DNA of 64,000 nucleotides, taken from NCBI GenBank assembly GCA_001051155.2, contig JYIP02000001.1:4526001-4590000 (forward strand). The letters run 5' to 3'. Position numbers and translations under genes: made by a program. Source of the DNA: Chrysoporthe austroafricana (taxonomy: Eukaryota > Ascomycota > Sordariomycetes > Diaporthales > Cryphonectriaceae). Below are positions 1 to 11,174 of this stretch, in pieces. Under the pieces are notes generated by a model. It was not told the origin of the DNA. It did not search any database and worked only from the letters and a program-made list of their open reading frames with translations. Position 1 is the first letter of the stretch; the number at the start of each line of letters is the position of its first letter.

Positions 1-300
1 ATGACCAAGAAAGGCTGTACTGATACTGGGTACGGGACCCCACCAAAAACGAAAACCTCAAGCAGACCCAAATTGGCTCTCACGCCACGACCTTTGCTCT
101 CCAGATGCGAACAGCAGCCTCCTTGAGGGGTGTGCAAATAGTGCCATCAGTGTTCCAATGCGAGTTCATGTACTATGAAGAACGACAGTAGGTTTAGCCG
201 CCCCCTTGCTTATCTCCGGGGCTGACCTCACATAATTCTCCACGGGATATGGTGACCTCTTACCGTACCTCCTCACCACCACACCAGCTGTCGGCGACGG
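1..300. other. Intergenic, nothing recognised
   Basis: No supported gene, RNA or repeat is seen. It is the 3' flank of the neighbouring minus-strand metallo-hydrolase gene. Confidence 0.5.
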
Positions 301-1410
301 TCATGATAGTCCCGACAGCAGGAGCCCGTCTCCGGATCCGAGCTCGACAAAGTCATATGCTGGAAGCCCTCCACCTCCTGCTTGCTTCGCTTTCTCGGCG
401 TCCACCGCATCACGGAGGGTATACGTAGTCCTCTGTAACAGCCACGAGATGAACCCACCTCCTTTCTTCGTCTCGTCATGCGTTGCTATCCAATACTTCG
501 CACCGCTCGCCCTCACAGCCTGGATGCCATTCAGGGCTCCCAGGTTTAGCTGCGTCGTCATCCATATCCGCACGTCGTGCAAGCCGTGAAGCAAAGCAAG
601 TGTCTTGATCCCCGCTGCGCTCACACACTCCAGATCCGAGCCCTTGATTCCATGCGGCGAGTAGATCACAGCCTCGGGCTCCGCGTGCCCAGTCGTGCCC
701 TTCGAGCGCGTCGACCGCTGATTCGGACTATATTCTAGATCGAAAACGACCATCACGGCTGAGTGGTAGTATAGCGCGTTATTCTGTGTGACTACTCGGC
801 CGATGCCCAGCCACGGCGGTATTGTCCCTGTCTGATCGACCAGTATCTCACGCCAGTCTGACGCATTGGCTGAAAAGCCTGGAGTGGTGATGACCGTGTC
901 GAAGTGCTTCCACGAACGGATCAGGTCAGCCGCCTTCTCCGTCGCCACGACGGGCACAGTCTCGGGCAGCTCTCGCAACGTCGCTTCATGGCAGTGGTCC
1001 GTGAACTCATGCGAGATGGCCACGCAGTCGATATGCGACAACCCATCCTCACTGACACCGCCCTCGAGCTCAGCCAGGATGTCATCAAGCTCCTTCATGG
1101 TCTGCACCATCGGTGCGACAATATGCCATTGTGTCGAGAACCACGAGGCGACATCGCTCTGTGGGCCCTGGAGCCACGGATCGACGAGAATATTGTACCT
1201 CTTGCGCGGTGCAGGCTTCGACTTGGCTCGGGGCTTGGAAGCTGCCATGACGGAGGCTGGCATCGGAAGTTGGAGCAACCAGGTGGTGTCGGCATTGAGG
1301 TGTGCCAGGATGGGACGTGCAGTCTCCAAGGCGGCTGTCCAGGCGGCCCGGTCCTTGAGGCTGATGAGGCCCCTGTGTGCCGAGGACTGCTGCTCCGTGC
1401 CGATGGCCAT
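301..1410 (-). CDS. Metallo-beta-lactamase-fold hydrolase-like protein
   Basis: Single-exon gene of 369 aa with no signal peptide, so probably intracellular. Residues 73-80 (NILVDPWL) and 133-141 (SHEFTDHCH) resemble the strand-turn and metal-binding HxHxDH region of the metallo-beta-lactamase fold. A late His-Asp pair (311-312, ATHDE) fits a distal metal ligand. The second His of the canonical motif is Phe136 here, so one metal site may be altered or the fold may be used differently. The N-terminal 70 residues are low in recognisable structure and include a basic KPRAKSKPAPRKR stretch. The start is the first ATG after an upstream stop-rich region. The substrate is unknown. Family assignment is by motif only. 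Confidence 0.75.
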   Translation of the reverse strand: MAIGTEQQSSAHRGLISLKDRAAWTAALETARPILAHLNADTTWLLQLPMPASVMAASKPRAKSKPAPRKRYNILVDPWLQGPQSDVASWFSTQWHIVAPMVQTMKELDDILAELEGGVSEDGLSHIDCVAISHEFTDHCHEATLRELPETVPVVATEKAADLIRSWKHFDTVITTPGFSANASDWREILVDQTGTIPPWLGIGRVVTQNNALYYHSAVMVVFDLEYSPNQRSTRSKGTTGHAEPEAVIYSPHGIKGSDLECVSAAGIKTLALLHGLHDVRIWMTTQLNLGALNGIQAVRASGAKYWIATHDETKKGGGFISWLLQRTTYTLRDAVDAEKAKQAGGGGLPAYDFVELGSGDGLLLSGLS

Positions 1411-3481
1411 TGTGGATCGTGCTGCTCTCGACTCTCATGCAGTTGATGTGTCACTGCGATGTACCGGCACCGGTGCGCTATCTTGTCGTCCAGACGAGAT
1501 GTTGACCCGTCGTCCCTCGCCACCCCGGTTGTCGTCCGTTTGACGTAGGAGGCACGTCGCAGATCGACTTCCCAATCGAGTTTAGGTCTCTTTGGCAGGG
1601 GTCCCTGGGTGTAAGCTAGAATAGTCTGTACGTCCGTACTTAGTCGCAGGCGGCAACACGTGTCGATCCAAAACGACGCCCAGTCTGTATGCCAGCAAGA
1701 ATGTGGTCAACCCTTGTGGCCCTCCTGTCACTCTCTCTTATTCTTTCTTCTCAGCAGCACTGTCTGGCATCGTGATATCATAATCGGTTTTTGCATCGCA
1801 ATCCCCTGTCTAGGCTCACATGCTGATGAATCAGAAGCTGTTGATTGGATTCTCATGGGCTCATAGACCACCCGGAATCATGAGGATTTGTTGGTTAGCC
1901 CTTTGTCAGTTGCTTTATCGTTACGACTGTGCTCGTGTTTGTTTTTCTGTTGTCGTCATCTCATCTTTGAGATGAGTCTATTTGTACGAAAAGTGTGCAG
2001 ACGGGATAATGGGAGTTTCTTGGGCCATTCCATTGAGGACCTGGAGCTGGGACTCAGTCCTGTGTGGTTATTGGGTCTATGGAGGAGTTTCTTCATAAAC
2101 TCAATTAGCAAGGCCGGCCGAACATATCTTTGCGCTCTACCTACATCTCGGCGAAGAATCTTGTTCTCTTTGAGCCGAAGCCTGTCGTCCTAGCAGTATC
2201 TCCTACAGCGGTATAGTAAATTAGGTCCGGATGTGGAAAGGGTGTATTCCCCCTCTCTGCGCCTCTTGTGCGCCTGTCAACCTAGAAACAAACCGTCGTT
2301 TGCAACAGTACTCAACATATGTTGTCCTTGCTAGTCAGTTTTAATTTTCCGGACCTGCTTCTTCCACCCTCTGTTTCCTAGTCGAAGACTCCTGGAGAGC
2401 GGGAAAGCACCTGTACTACGAGATAAAGATAGTCCCGGCGAGATTGGACCCGTTTTATTTCGACTGCCATCCCTGCTCACGCAGCACAGTAAAAGCATCG
2501 CTCTCTCTGCGGACAAGAAGCAAGAGAGGCGTCAGGCAATGCTCCCTCGAGCCTAAGTCGGCTGTGTGACATAGTTGTTGATGTGTTTGCCGGCAGATTT
2601 TTTATCTGCTTAGTCGCGCTGAATTAATCTCGCCGCCCAGAGCGACCACTCTCTGGAAAGCCTCAAAACCCAGGGGACAACTCTGACTTTGCTCACACCC
2701 ATCTCGCACACTTCATCCACGGGAGCGGCCGATTCCTACCATAATACCACTAGTTCGTCAGGATACTGTATCGTATCCTTCTGTTGGCCGCTCCTCTTTT
2801 GACAAGCCGGCCTGGACTTTCATTCACTTAGTTATAAAGATCTTGCAGGCCGTGGAGCTTGAAGCTGCGCTGACCGCTTTACCACGAAGACTACTAAAAT
2901 TACACTGGTAATAAAATTTGCTGGGACAGGCACCAAAGTGAATATAGTGATTATCACCATAGATATTCTAGAATGCAATCTATTCTTAGCTGTTCAGGGC
3001 GCGAAACAAACGATGTTTAAGGTGATTATAGCCACCGATGGCTTCGTCCTGAGATGGCTCTATGGGTTTCTTTTCTCTTGTGTTCTTTTTCTTTTGACAA
3101 CGCAGGAGGGTGAAAGAGCTTTAGCCGGCAAACGCCTCAGTCCAAAACGGTCACTTGTGTGGATTCTATACTAGGCTAAATTAAAGGAGAGCCGATATCC
3201 ACAGAGGAATAACCCGAAATGTGCAGAGACCGAGCCGTGAAATAAGACGACGTTGGAGCCTGACTAACCTTGATCGGCTTGTAGGACCATATGGAGGATA
3301 CTTAGTGTTATCTCTCATAGAGCTATCGGTCTACTTCTGCAGTCTATTCCTCGTTATTATATGATCAGTTTCCAGCCTGTGGGCTAGCCCACTCACCTCT
3401 ACTCGTCTTCATCTACGGAGTCAACGTCAATCTGGGAGCGGAGTACTCGTGAGAGTTACACGATGACGTCTTACGGATGGT

Positions 3482-3981
3482 GATAAGCGTCAAAGCAGAC
3501 AAAAGGCTTGTTTACATGTTGTCACCGGATTCTTGGGGTAGAGACGTGAAACATATATCCCCGTGCAAGTGTCGCATTCGAGCGATCACAGACAGGAATA
3601 CATACGCTTTTCCACGTGCGTCCATTGTGCCCCGGTAATTGACTCCAGCAGAGCGGTAAGCTAAAGCTACCCCAGTCCTGCATTAGTCTGCTTCAGCCTT
3701 CAGTTGCTCTCGGAGGAGTCTCGGACCTGGCTTATCTACACACGCAGAGGTCACACACTGCCCCGCAGTTCCAGAGAAGAAGCCACTATTTTGGCGGAAT
3801 CTTGGCCGATTCTTGGAATTTTGAAATCACAAGCAGCGCAGAGTGCCAAGAGATAAGAAAGTCAGAGCGGGATTGTCTCAAGCAGCGCTGAACGTAGTGG
3901 GGCAGCGGAACCTTGCGTGGAAATGTCATGCTGATGAGTAGCTGGGCTGGCAGGCTTGGCAACATTGCCTGTGGTGATAAG
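3482..3981 (+). promoter_or_regulatory. Cluster of four GATAAG elements (AreA/NIT2-type)
   Basis: GATAAG occurs at 3482-3487, 3852-3857 and 3976-3981, and its complement CTTATC at 3731-3736. All lie within about 710 bp of the ammonium transporter start codon. In filamentous fungi GATA factors of the AreA/NIT2 family activate ammonium transporter genes through such sites, usually in multiples. Function here is inferred from position and family. Confidence 0.55.
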
Positions 3982-4012
3982 AGATACGAAGCCGGAGATG
4001 TGCAACGCATGC

Positions 4013-4048
4013 CATCTCGGCCAGGATCTGAACCCTGGTATCGAGATG
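4013..4048. repeat. Imperfect inverted repeat (hairpin) upstream of the ammonium transporter
   Basis: Seven bases at 4013-4019 pair with 4042-4048 and CCAGG at 4021-4025 pairs with CCTGG at 4034-4038, leaving an 8-nt loop and a small asymmetric bulge. It ends about 140 nt before the start codon and may lie in the 5' UTR. The minus-strand loop looks a little like a tRNA T-arm, but no full cloverleaf is present. Confidence 0.5.
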
Positions 4049-4189
4049 TTTATAAGATGAAGTGGGCCATTTTGCGATTCTCAAAGATTACTTCTTTGTC
4101 TTCGTCCCATATTTGTTCTGGGCCCGAGACCGAAGGTCGACTTCAAGAAGGAGACTCACCACGTCCTGTAGTTCACCCATGTCGGCACG

Positions 4190-5789
4190 ATGAGTGCAGC
4201 AGTAAGGGGATCTCAACCGAGCCTTGTGAAAAGACCGCAATGCTAACACTGCCTATTTACAGCCCAGCTACAATGACTCCATGCCCGACGGCGGCGATCC
4301 CTTGACGACGGACGTGAACGCCCAGTATGTGGGATACGAGTACAATTACACGTATCTCGTCTTCTGCGGCTTCATTGTATGGCTTATTATACCTGGAATC
4401 GGCCTTCTCTATGGAGGCATGGCTCGGCGGAAGTCCGCTCTCACGTTACTATTCCAATCTCTCATGGTTGGTGCAGTAACAACTTTCCAGTGGATGTTCT
4501 GGGGCTACTCCTTGGCGTACAGCCGCACGGCTGGACCTTTCATAGGCGACCTAGCCAACTTCGGCATGAAGCATGTTGTCGCTGCTCCAAGCATCGGAAA
4601 CTCAACTATCCCAGATATTGTGTTTTGTCTGTACCAGCTCTTGTTCTGTGCTTGCACAGTCCAGATTGTGGTTGGTGGTGCGTTTGAGCGTGGGCGTATC
4701 ATCCCGTCCCTAGTTTTCGGCTTCTTCTGGGCGACAGTTGTATACTGCCCCATCGCCTGCTGGACCTGGAACCCGAATGGCTGGCTATATAACTTGCCGT
4801 CCTTGGATTTTGCAGGCGGTGGTCCGGTGCACATCGCCAGCGGGTGGGCCGCGCTGGCCTACGCCCTGGTCCTTGGTAAGAGGAAGAAGCATCCCGAGGA
4901 CAGTACCCACGGCAAACCACACAACACAACTCTTGTTTTCCTCGGAACTGTCTTAATCTGGTTCGGCTGGTTCGGGTTCAACGGTGGCTCAGCACTGAAC
5001 GCGAGTGTTCGTGCTATGTACGCGGCGTTCAACACGAACACTGCAGCGTCGACCGGCGCCATAGGGTGGGTCATGGTGGACTACATCCGGCATAAGAAAC
5101 GATTCAGTGTCGTGGGAGCCTGCGAGGGAGCTATCGCTGGTCTTGTCGGGATTACGCCTGCTGCTGGATACGTTAGTGTGTGGCTGGCGGCCGTGATTGG
5201 ATTCCTCACAGCAGTCATTTGCGCACTGATGGACAAGATCAATGACTGGCTGCGTACTGACGACGGTCTCGAGGTCTTCAAACTTCATGGGATCGGAGGA
5301 ATGTGTGGCTCATTCTTTACCGGAATATTTGCCACAGCCTCAGGTGGGTTTTTTTGTGCCTTTTCGACCTGCCGTGTAGGGTGCAAAGTTTTCGACGTAT
5401 GCTGACTTCATGAAACAGTATCCGCTCTTGACGGCGTTACAGTAGCGTCTGGTGGCATTGATGGCAATGGAATCCAGGTTGGAAAGCAGTTTGCCGAGAT
5501 CTGCGCCATCTCATCCTACTCATTCGTGGTCTCATTCGCCTTGCTCATGATCATGAAGTATATCCCTGGTCTACACCTTCGCGTATCAGATGAAGCTGAG
5601 GAGCTTGGAATGGATCTGGATCAGTTCTTCGACGAACAGATTGGCGACTGGAGCTATCTACAAGAATCTGAGAAGCTTCGGAACACGACAATCCTTGGCC
5701 AGGTTGCACGGGGCAACAGCACTTCATCCACGGAAAGAGTCACGGAGGAGACCACAAACAGCCCTAGTGCAGGGATGAAGACGGCCTAG
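4190..5789 (+). CDS. Ammonium transporter (Mep/Amt family)
   Basis: Plasma-membrane ammonium permease of 487 aa, spliced from 4190-4201, 4263-5343 and 5419-5789. The first exon encodes only MSAA. It ends at GTAAGG, and intron 1 closes with a GCTAAC branch site and TTACAG, giving MSAAPSYNDSMPDGG. Intron 2 has donor GTGGGT, branch GCTGAC and acceptor AAACAG. The exon sum is divisible by three. Amt hallmarks are visible: the hydrophobic multi-span core, the first pore His in VHIASGWAALAY, the second in LHGIGGMCGSFF, and FNGGSALNA. The C-terminal cytoplasmic tail is present. Upstream GATAAG elements suggest nitrogen-catabolite control. Starting at the internal Met (4281) would lose the N-terminus and is less likely. 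Confidence 0.95.
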
Positions 5790-6137
5790 ACCCTATAGTC
5801 TCAAGGTTGCCAGATATGTGGCATGCAAGCATGGACTTTTAGTCGATAGAGCAGCCAGGGCAGCTCTTAACTGAGGAACGTGTTCGGTACCCAAGCGGCA
5901 TTTATAATTTCTCGAGACTTGCTCGACGGTGCATGAAACAGGGTTTATTGGGCCACTCGAAGCCCTTTACACGTGTAAAAGACTCACCGCGCGAAAGCAA
6001 AGCCCGCTTAGGGACGAAATCATGTTACTCAGCTGTGCTTCAACTCCACTTGCCGTTCTGCACTTGCTCACCCTACTGGGAACAGGCATCTCCGATTGTA
6101 GATTCGATAATCATCTTCATTGCTTCAAATCAGAGAA
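5790..6137. other. Intergenic between convergent genes
   Basis: This is the 3' flank of both the ammonium transporter and the alcohol dehydrogenase. No gene or repeat is recognised. Confidence 0.6.
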
Positions 6138-7407
6138 CTACCAAACCATGATGGACTTGACAATGTCACCCCGGCCCATGACCTTGACTGCGTTCTCAAA
6201 GTCCTCAAAATCAAAGAACTTTACTAACTTCTCGACAGGAAATTTACCATCCTTCCACCACTGGATCATTCTGGGGATGTACTCGCTCGTCCTGCTATGG
6301 CCCTGCACCGCGCCAAAATACTGCTTGCCGCTGACCATGAAGCTCTGCATATGGAGCGTCAGGTTCGCATTGGGCATTCCAGTTCCGACCTGGATGATCT
6401 TCGCCATGTACCTAGTGTATTCAACCTGAGCAGCGACTAGGGGCGGATGTGCACTAGTATCGATAGAGATCGTTGGCCCTAGCCCATCCGCTGCGTCTCT
6501 CACGGCCATCACGAGCTGCTCCATCGACATCGTGCTTGTATTGAAGACATGTGTGTTGCGCCGAGAGACTTTGCCAGCTCCAGACGCGCCTCAACTTTAT
6601 CAATGCCAATGATCGTCTTGCACTTCTGGTTTCTGGCTGCCATGACCGCCGCTAGGCCAACCCCTCCCATCCCTACGATGGCGATGGCATCTTCGGGACT
6701 AGCATTTGCCACGTTTATGACAGTGCCGCTTCCGGTCTGGAGTCCGCAGCCCAAAGGAGCAAGAAGCTTCAGGTCGTCCCGCTCTATGCCTAGCCCACTC
6801 ACGTTGACGACCGATTTGTCACTGACGATCGTGTGTTTTGCGAAGCTTGACTGCCCAAAAAATCGGCCGCCAATGGAACCAGCTTTCTCGTCCAAGAATG
6901 ACGGCTCACCTATGAAATTGATGTCGAAGAATGTCGTGCAATGCGATGGGGGGCCTGTCCTACAAACGTGGCACTCGCCGCAGTACGAGAACGAAAGGAG
7001 CACAGGATCTCCGGGCTTGACCTACGCGCATACTGTTAGAACAATATATTCGTCACTGGACTCTAGAATGATGCCTTATCTCACCCTGGTCACAGCTTTT
7101 CCAACTTCTGTTACATATCCAGAGCCCTAAGCGAAGGTCAGCCCAAAAAGATGCTATATTAAGTAGACTTCATAGGGACTAGGGAGCGTGGCTGGAATAC
7201 TTCATGCCCTAATACCCTAGGATAGTATACAGCAGGCACGCCCTTGTCTTCAGGCGTGTCGCCGCAGTGCAGATCGGTATGGCAGATGCCTGATGCCACA
7301 ATCTCTACCACGACCTCATCGTCTTTGATGTCGTGGAGCCGGACGTCCTCTATCGCCCATTTGCCTTGGCCGAAAGGCCCGCGTGAGATGAGAGCTTTGG
7401 ACCCCAT
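6138..7407 (-). pseudogene. Zinc-dependent alcohol dehydrogenase (MDR family), frame-broken
   Basis: Exons 7407-7201, 7126-7085 and 7021-6138, with introns of 74 and 63 bp. The encoded protein would be about 376 aa, a normal MDR length. Catalytic-zinc ligands Cys42 and His68-Glu69 (GHE), structural-zinc cysteines 97, 100, 103 and 111 (CGECHVC...C) and the Rossmann motif GMGGVGLAA are all present, so it should oxidise alcohols or reduce aldehydes with NAD(P). It resembles aryl/benzyl alcohol dehydrogenases. After the motif LGATH (near 6551-6556) the frame shifts by two bases, consistent with one extra AC unit in an ACACAC run. Downstream the frame is intact to the stop. It is either a young pseudogene or a sequencing error. 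Confidence 0.8.
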
Positions 7408-8156
7408 CACTGAGGGGCAGATGTATTGGGAAGTCGTAGAAATACGGATCAATTCAAGAAATAAGAAGGAATTCAAGTTCTCTTGTATGTCAGCTATGGG
7501 GTGAAGTCTGCTGTGGGTCATTATCGTCAGTTTTGTGGGGCCAGTGCGGGGAGTCAGAAGCCTTGACGACGAGGACTTCATGACCTAGGGTTCGGGGTAT
7601 AGTAATTACAGTTACGTTTCAATAGTACTTGAAATATCAAAGACGACCTGTTTGCTGACATATTATGATGCCTTAACTCTAGCGTCTTAGGCATCAGGAT
7701 GGGCAGTAGCCTTTAGTGATATAGTATTAACGAATGTATTGAGTTGGACAATGATATAAACGAGTGTAATACAAGTTCCGTAAGTATGCCTAGCAAACGC
7801 AGGCAAACCCCTTTCATTGGGAATCGGCCGTATCCGCGTGAATCCATTGTTACGTCGTTTGAGTTGGCAGCCACCGTGAGTTGTCAAACTATATTGGTGT
7901 CCATAGAATGTTGATAATATGGAGGATTAATCATATTGTACGGTGTGTGTAAGCTGTTGCTTTAGCACTGTCTTGACTTCGTCCGCGCTTTGCTGATCTG
8001 GGACCCGGACGGTGACTTTCGTAGTTGATCTTGCATCAATAGAATTTTCGCGACGGCTTTGTCTGCTGCGTCATTGCCTCAGCCACCTTCTTCTCACGAG
8101 AAAGCAAGTCACCGTGCGCTTACCGCGTTCCATCTTGAATAGAGCACTGCATATTC
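7408..8156. other. Intergenic
   Basis: Upstream of the dehydrogenase and downstream of the Ser/Thr-rich secreted protein gene. It is AT-rich with no supported gene. Confidence 0.5.
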
Positions 8157-9036
8157 CTACTCGAGGGGTTGTCGCTTTCTAAGACTGGTCGAGTTCGTAT
8201 TTTCGCCTGTACCTGAGTCATCTGCGACGAAAATCAGTTAGCAATGATCCAGGGAAGTCCATGACGGTGTAAATTGATCTTCTGGGTTTTGGATGGTATC
8301 AGCTTGCCAACAGTATCCGCCCTATTTTAGCCACTCCTTTCTCCTATTTTATCAAGAAATCTTTGGGAAACTGAAAGTCCTGCAGATCTCTCTTCAAGAT
8401 GCTGAGACAGTACTATCATTGTGTGGGGTCGTTTCCGGGGGGGGGGGTCAAGCAGCACTCACAACTTGGAAAAGATGGAGCCGATCCATCGGGAGTGCAA
8501 GATGAGTCTCCTGTCGCAAGAATGCATGCTGTGTCGATGGCTGATCCGGGATCTAATCCAGGAGCTGAAGTAGAGGACGACGAAGCCTGAGTGGTGACTG
8601 TTGACATAGTTGTGCTGATTTGCGTAGACGTGGATGTGCTCGAGCTCGAACTTGAACTCGTCGACGAAGAGCTAGTTGTCATCCCCAAGCTTGTCGTAGT
8701 CGTGGTCGGTTTCGCAGGGGCAGCCTGCGATGAGGTAGTCTGGACCGGAGTCTTGGCTGGAGTCTTGGCCGGAGGCTTTCCCTTTGCGCGCTCATCAAAG
8801 TGGTGGCTGTCGCCTATCAAGTCTATAGCCCTCGCGAGTATGTTTGTCAGCTCCTGGTCGCGCTCAACGAGGCCGAGGTTGTCGGAACTATCGCTAAGAC
8901 TTTGTCAACACTTGGAGAACATGGCATGCAGAGAAATTTTATAAATTATCCCGACATACCGAGGGGCGATGTCCTGCAGAGCGCTCGAGATGCCAGCAGC
9001 GCTGACAAGCACGACGAAGACCTGAGCCAAACGCAT
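8157..9036 (-). CDS. Ser/Thr-rich small secreted protein
   Basis: Three exons (9036-8960, 8893-8463, 8221-8157) sum to 573 nt, encoding 190 aa. Exon 1 gives a classic signal peptide (MRLAQVFVVLVSAAGISSA). Donors are GTATGT and GTGAGT; the last intron closes with a GCTAAC branch and CGCAG. The mature part has a short acidic/helical segment (about residues 27-58), a Lys-Pro-Ala-Thr linker, then a long Ser/Thr tract likely to be O-mannosylated, followed by a region with two Cys (DTACILATGDSSC) and the tail SLRKRQPLE. The 241-bp last intron carries an 11-base poly-C run on the sense strand. No enzymatic domain is recognised; a wall-associated or effector-like role is possible but unproven. If the last intron is retained, the protein ends about 13 codons later. 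Confidence 0.7.
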
Positions 9037-11174
9037 TGTTTCAATTGGTACTCGACGGGTGGACTGAATCAAGAGGATTAATACAGCCTAATGCTGTGGA
9101 GTCAACAACGGGAAACAGGCTTGCAGGGATTAAAATGATAGAAAACGGAGGTCCAGCTCCGTTGAGAACGTCTTTGGTGCCAAATCTCGAACAGCGTAGC
9201 GAATGTAGGGTGATAGATCCAGTATTTCTACCCACTGTTGGTGATGGAACGAGCGGAGAGTTAGGAATCTCAGTAGAACCAGTCCACTGAAACCGAAGAG
9301 AAGGACAGAAATGCAAAAGAGCCGGCTAGACGCAGTCTACTGAGCTGTATATGAACGAAGGTATCGGGAGAGATTATCAGCAACATTGGTATGCTGGGTG
9401 AGCCAGTTAAATAGAGACAGTTCCCTTGTACAAATGTATGAGATGTTTCATACAAAATGTGTCGCATACTATTAGGCCTAATATTAGCGATGTTGATGGT
9501 CTCGTCCATGAAGACACCCGTTCTATGTCCTCAGTTGCGGCAACAGGCCGCTCATGATCACACGGTGGCCGTATTATGATCGTACCAAGAAATGAAGATG
9601 ACAGGAGGTATGAAGTTGGGTATCTTGGCAGTGTCTCGCACTGCTAGATAATTACTCAGCTGTGAAAGATATTTCGAGGTCGCGAAGTAGGCAGCAGTAC
9701 CATTCTGATCGGGCTACTGAATGACAGCCTGATGACGTTTGATTAGGCCTTCACAGTGACCTCAGAATCATCAAGCACCGGTTACATTTCGAAGTTCATC
9801 TCTAGATCCATGTCAGCGAGTGAAACGGCACCTGTACCTCTTTCAATTACTTCTTCCAGCCATTTTCTTCGATTCTATACCACCATCTAGAGGCTTATCG
9901 GCGTTATAGCTAGCACTGTAAGCCTCGGTCGAAAAGCAAGATCGGCACTATCAATAATGCACGAATTTTAAAAGCGTAAATCGTTCTGAAAGAAATTTTC
10001 ATAGCGACGAGATTCTGATACTGGGGGCTTCAGTGATATTTGCAAGGGGCGGTTTGAACAATGTGCCGATTGTAAGCCACCTTGTTCCCATTCGTATTTT
10101 TGGCAGATAAATTTGAAAGGTAATTTCGAGAAGAAGTGATAGCTTCTTGGCAGTTGACTCAGATTGTCGACCGCTATATATGTAACCTATCCTACCTTAC
10201 ATTTCTTGGCTCAGGGGCGAAGTCACGTCAGATGGCCAAAAGGCCGCTCTTTGGGTCCTCAGGAGCTCCTTACTTGGGCGACTAGCTTAAAAAGGAAAGA
10301 GGTGATAGAGGACGCCACAATGGCAATCGAAGTGTTCCGGTGACTAAGACAAAGTTTCCTGGTCCTCCTTCGGAAACTTGCATGCCAAGGAAGGCTGAGT
10401 AGAGAAATGTGTGTCTAAAGGCGGCTCGGATGCCAAACACGTCGGAGACGAATCTGAGGCCGCTGAGTCTCATAAGATACGGAACTCAGCGTCTCGAGCA
10501 TGATGGATTTCGGCTGAGAATAATGGGGGTTGATGCAAACGACCATATTGTCACCGGTAAGAAAGGTCAGAACGAGCTCGAAGTGATTCAGCTAGTAATT
10601 AGAATCTACCGTCCACCTTTCCCCACATCGTTCAACTTTCCTCGACCATGGCTTTTGGGCAAAGACTTGGCCAGCTAATTTATTATTGACGTTCTATTAT
10701 TGCATTATTATTTGAAGGCTTAATTACAGTCACATTAGTAAAACATAGAAATATGCGATGGACAAATTTACAGCCTTCTGTTCGAAAGTTCGGAGCATGC
10801 GCAGAAGCATCGGAGACCTGTCATCGCACGAATTTATCGTTCTAAACCTTGATCGAGTAATCTCAAGACTCAGACATGTGTACTGCGTCACCGAATGCTA
10901 CCAGCCGCGGAAGCTTCCACATCACATGGTTTCCAGACAGCATAGAAATCGACTAGTCCTGCCCGCCTTATGCGACAAATGGACAACTAAGATATGTCGG
11001 GCTACAGGTCAAGAGACTGTCTAAGAGCAGGCTTCCTCATGTGACGTAGACGTGACGTCGATGATCAGCAAGGGTGTTGGTCACCACAGCGCAGAATAAA
11101 ACCGACCTCGTCGCGTGTTACCGCCTGAATCAATTTCTCAAGACTTGGAAAACGTTAAACACTCCGAATAAAAA
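9037..11174. other. 2.1 kb intergenic region
   Basis: AT-rich divergent spacer between the secreted-protein gene and the SMP-30-like gene. Several short open frames (for example around 9270-9500 and 10280-10680) lack conserved motifs or splice support and are not called. Confidence 0.5.

Larger units (their letters stand above)
1411..4189. other. 2.8 kb intergenic region upstream of the ammonium transporter
   Basis: Only short open frames without conserved character are seen, so no gene is called. The right part (about 3480-4189) is the promoter and probable 5' UTR of the ammonium transporter and holds GATAAG sites and a hairpin, listed separately. Confidence 0.6.

Noticed and set aside
866..1543. 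Plus-strand frame of 225 codons
   Set aside because: It is antisense to the metallo-beta-lactamase-like gene, with no motifs; a coding shadow.
4013..4048. tRNA-like T-arm on the minus strand
   Set aside because: The loop resembles a B box with a mismatch at a universally conserved base, and no anticodon arm, A box or acceptor stem can be built around it.
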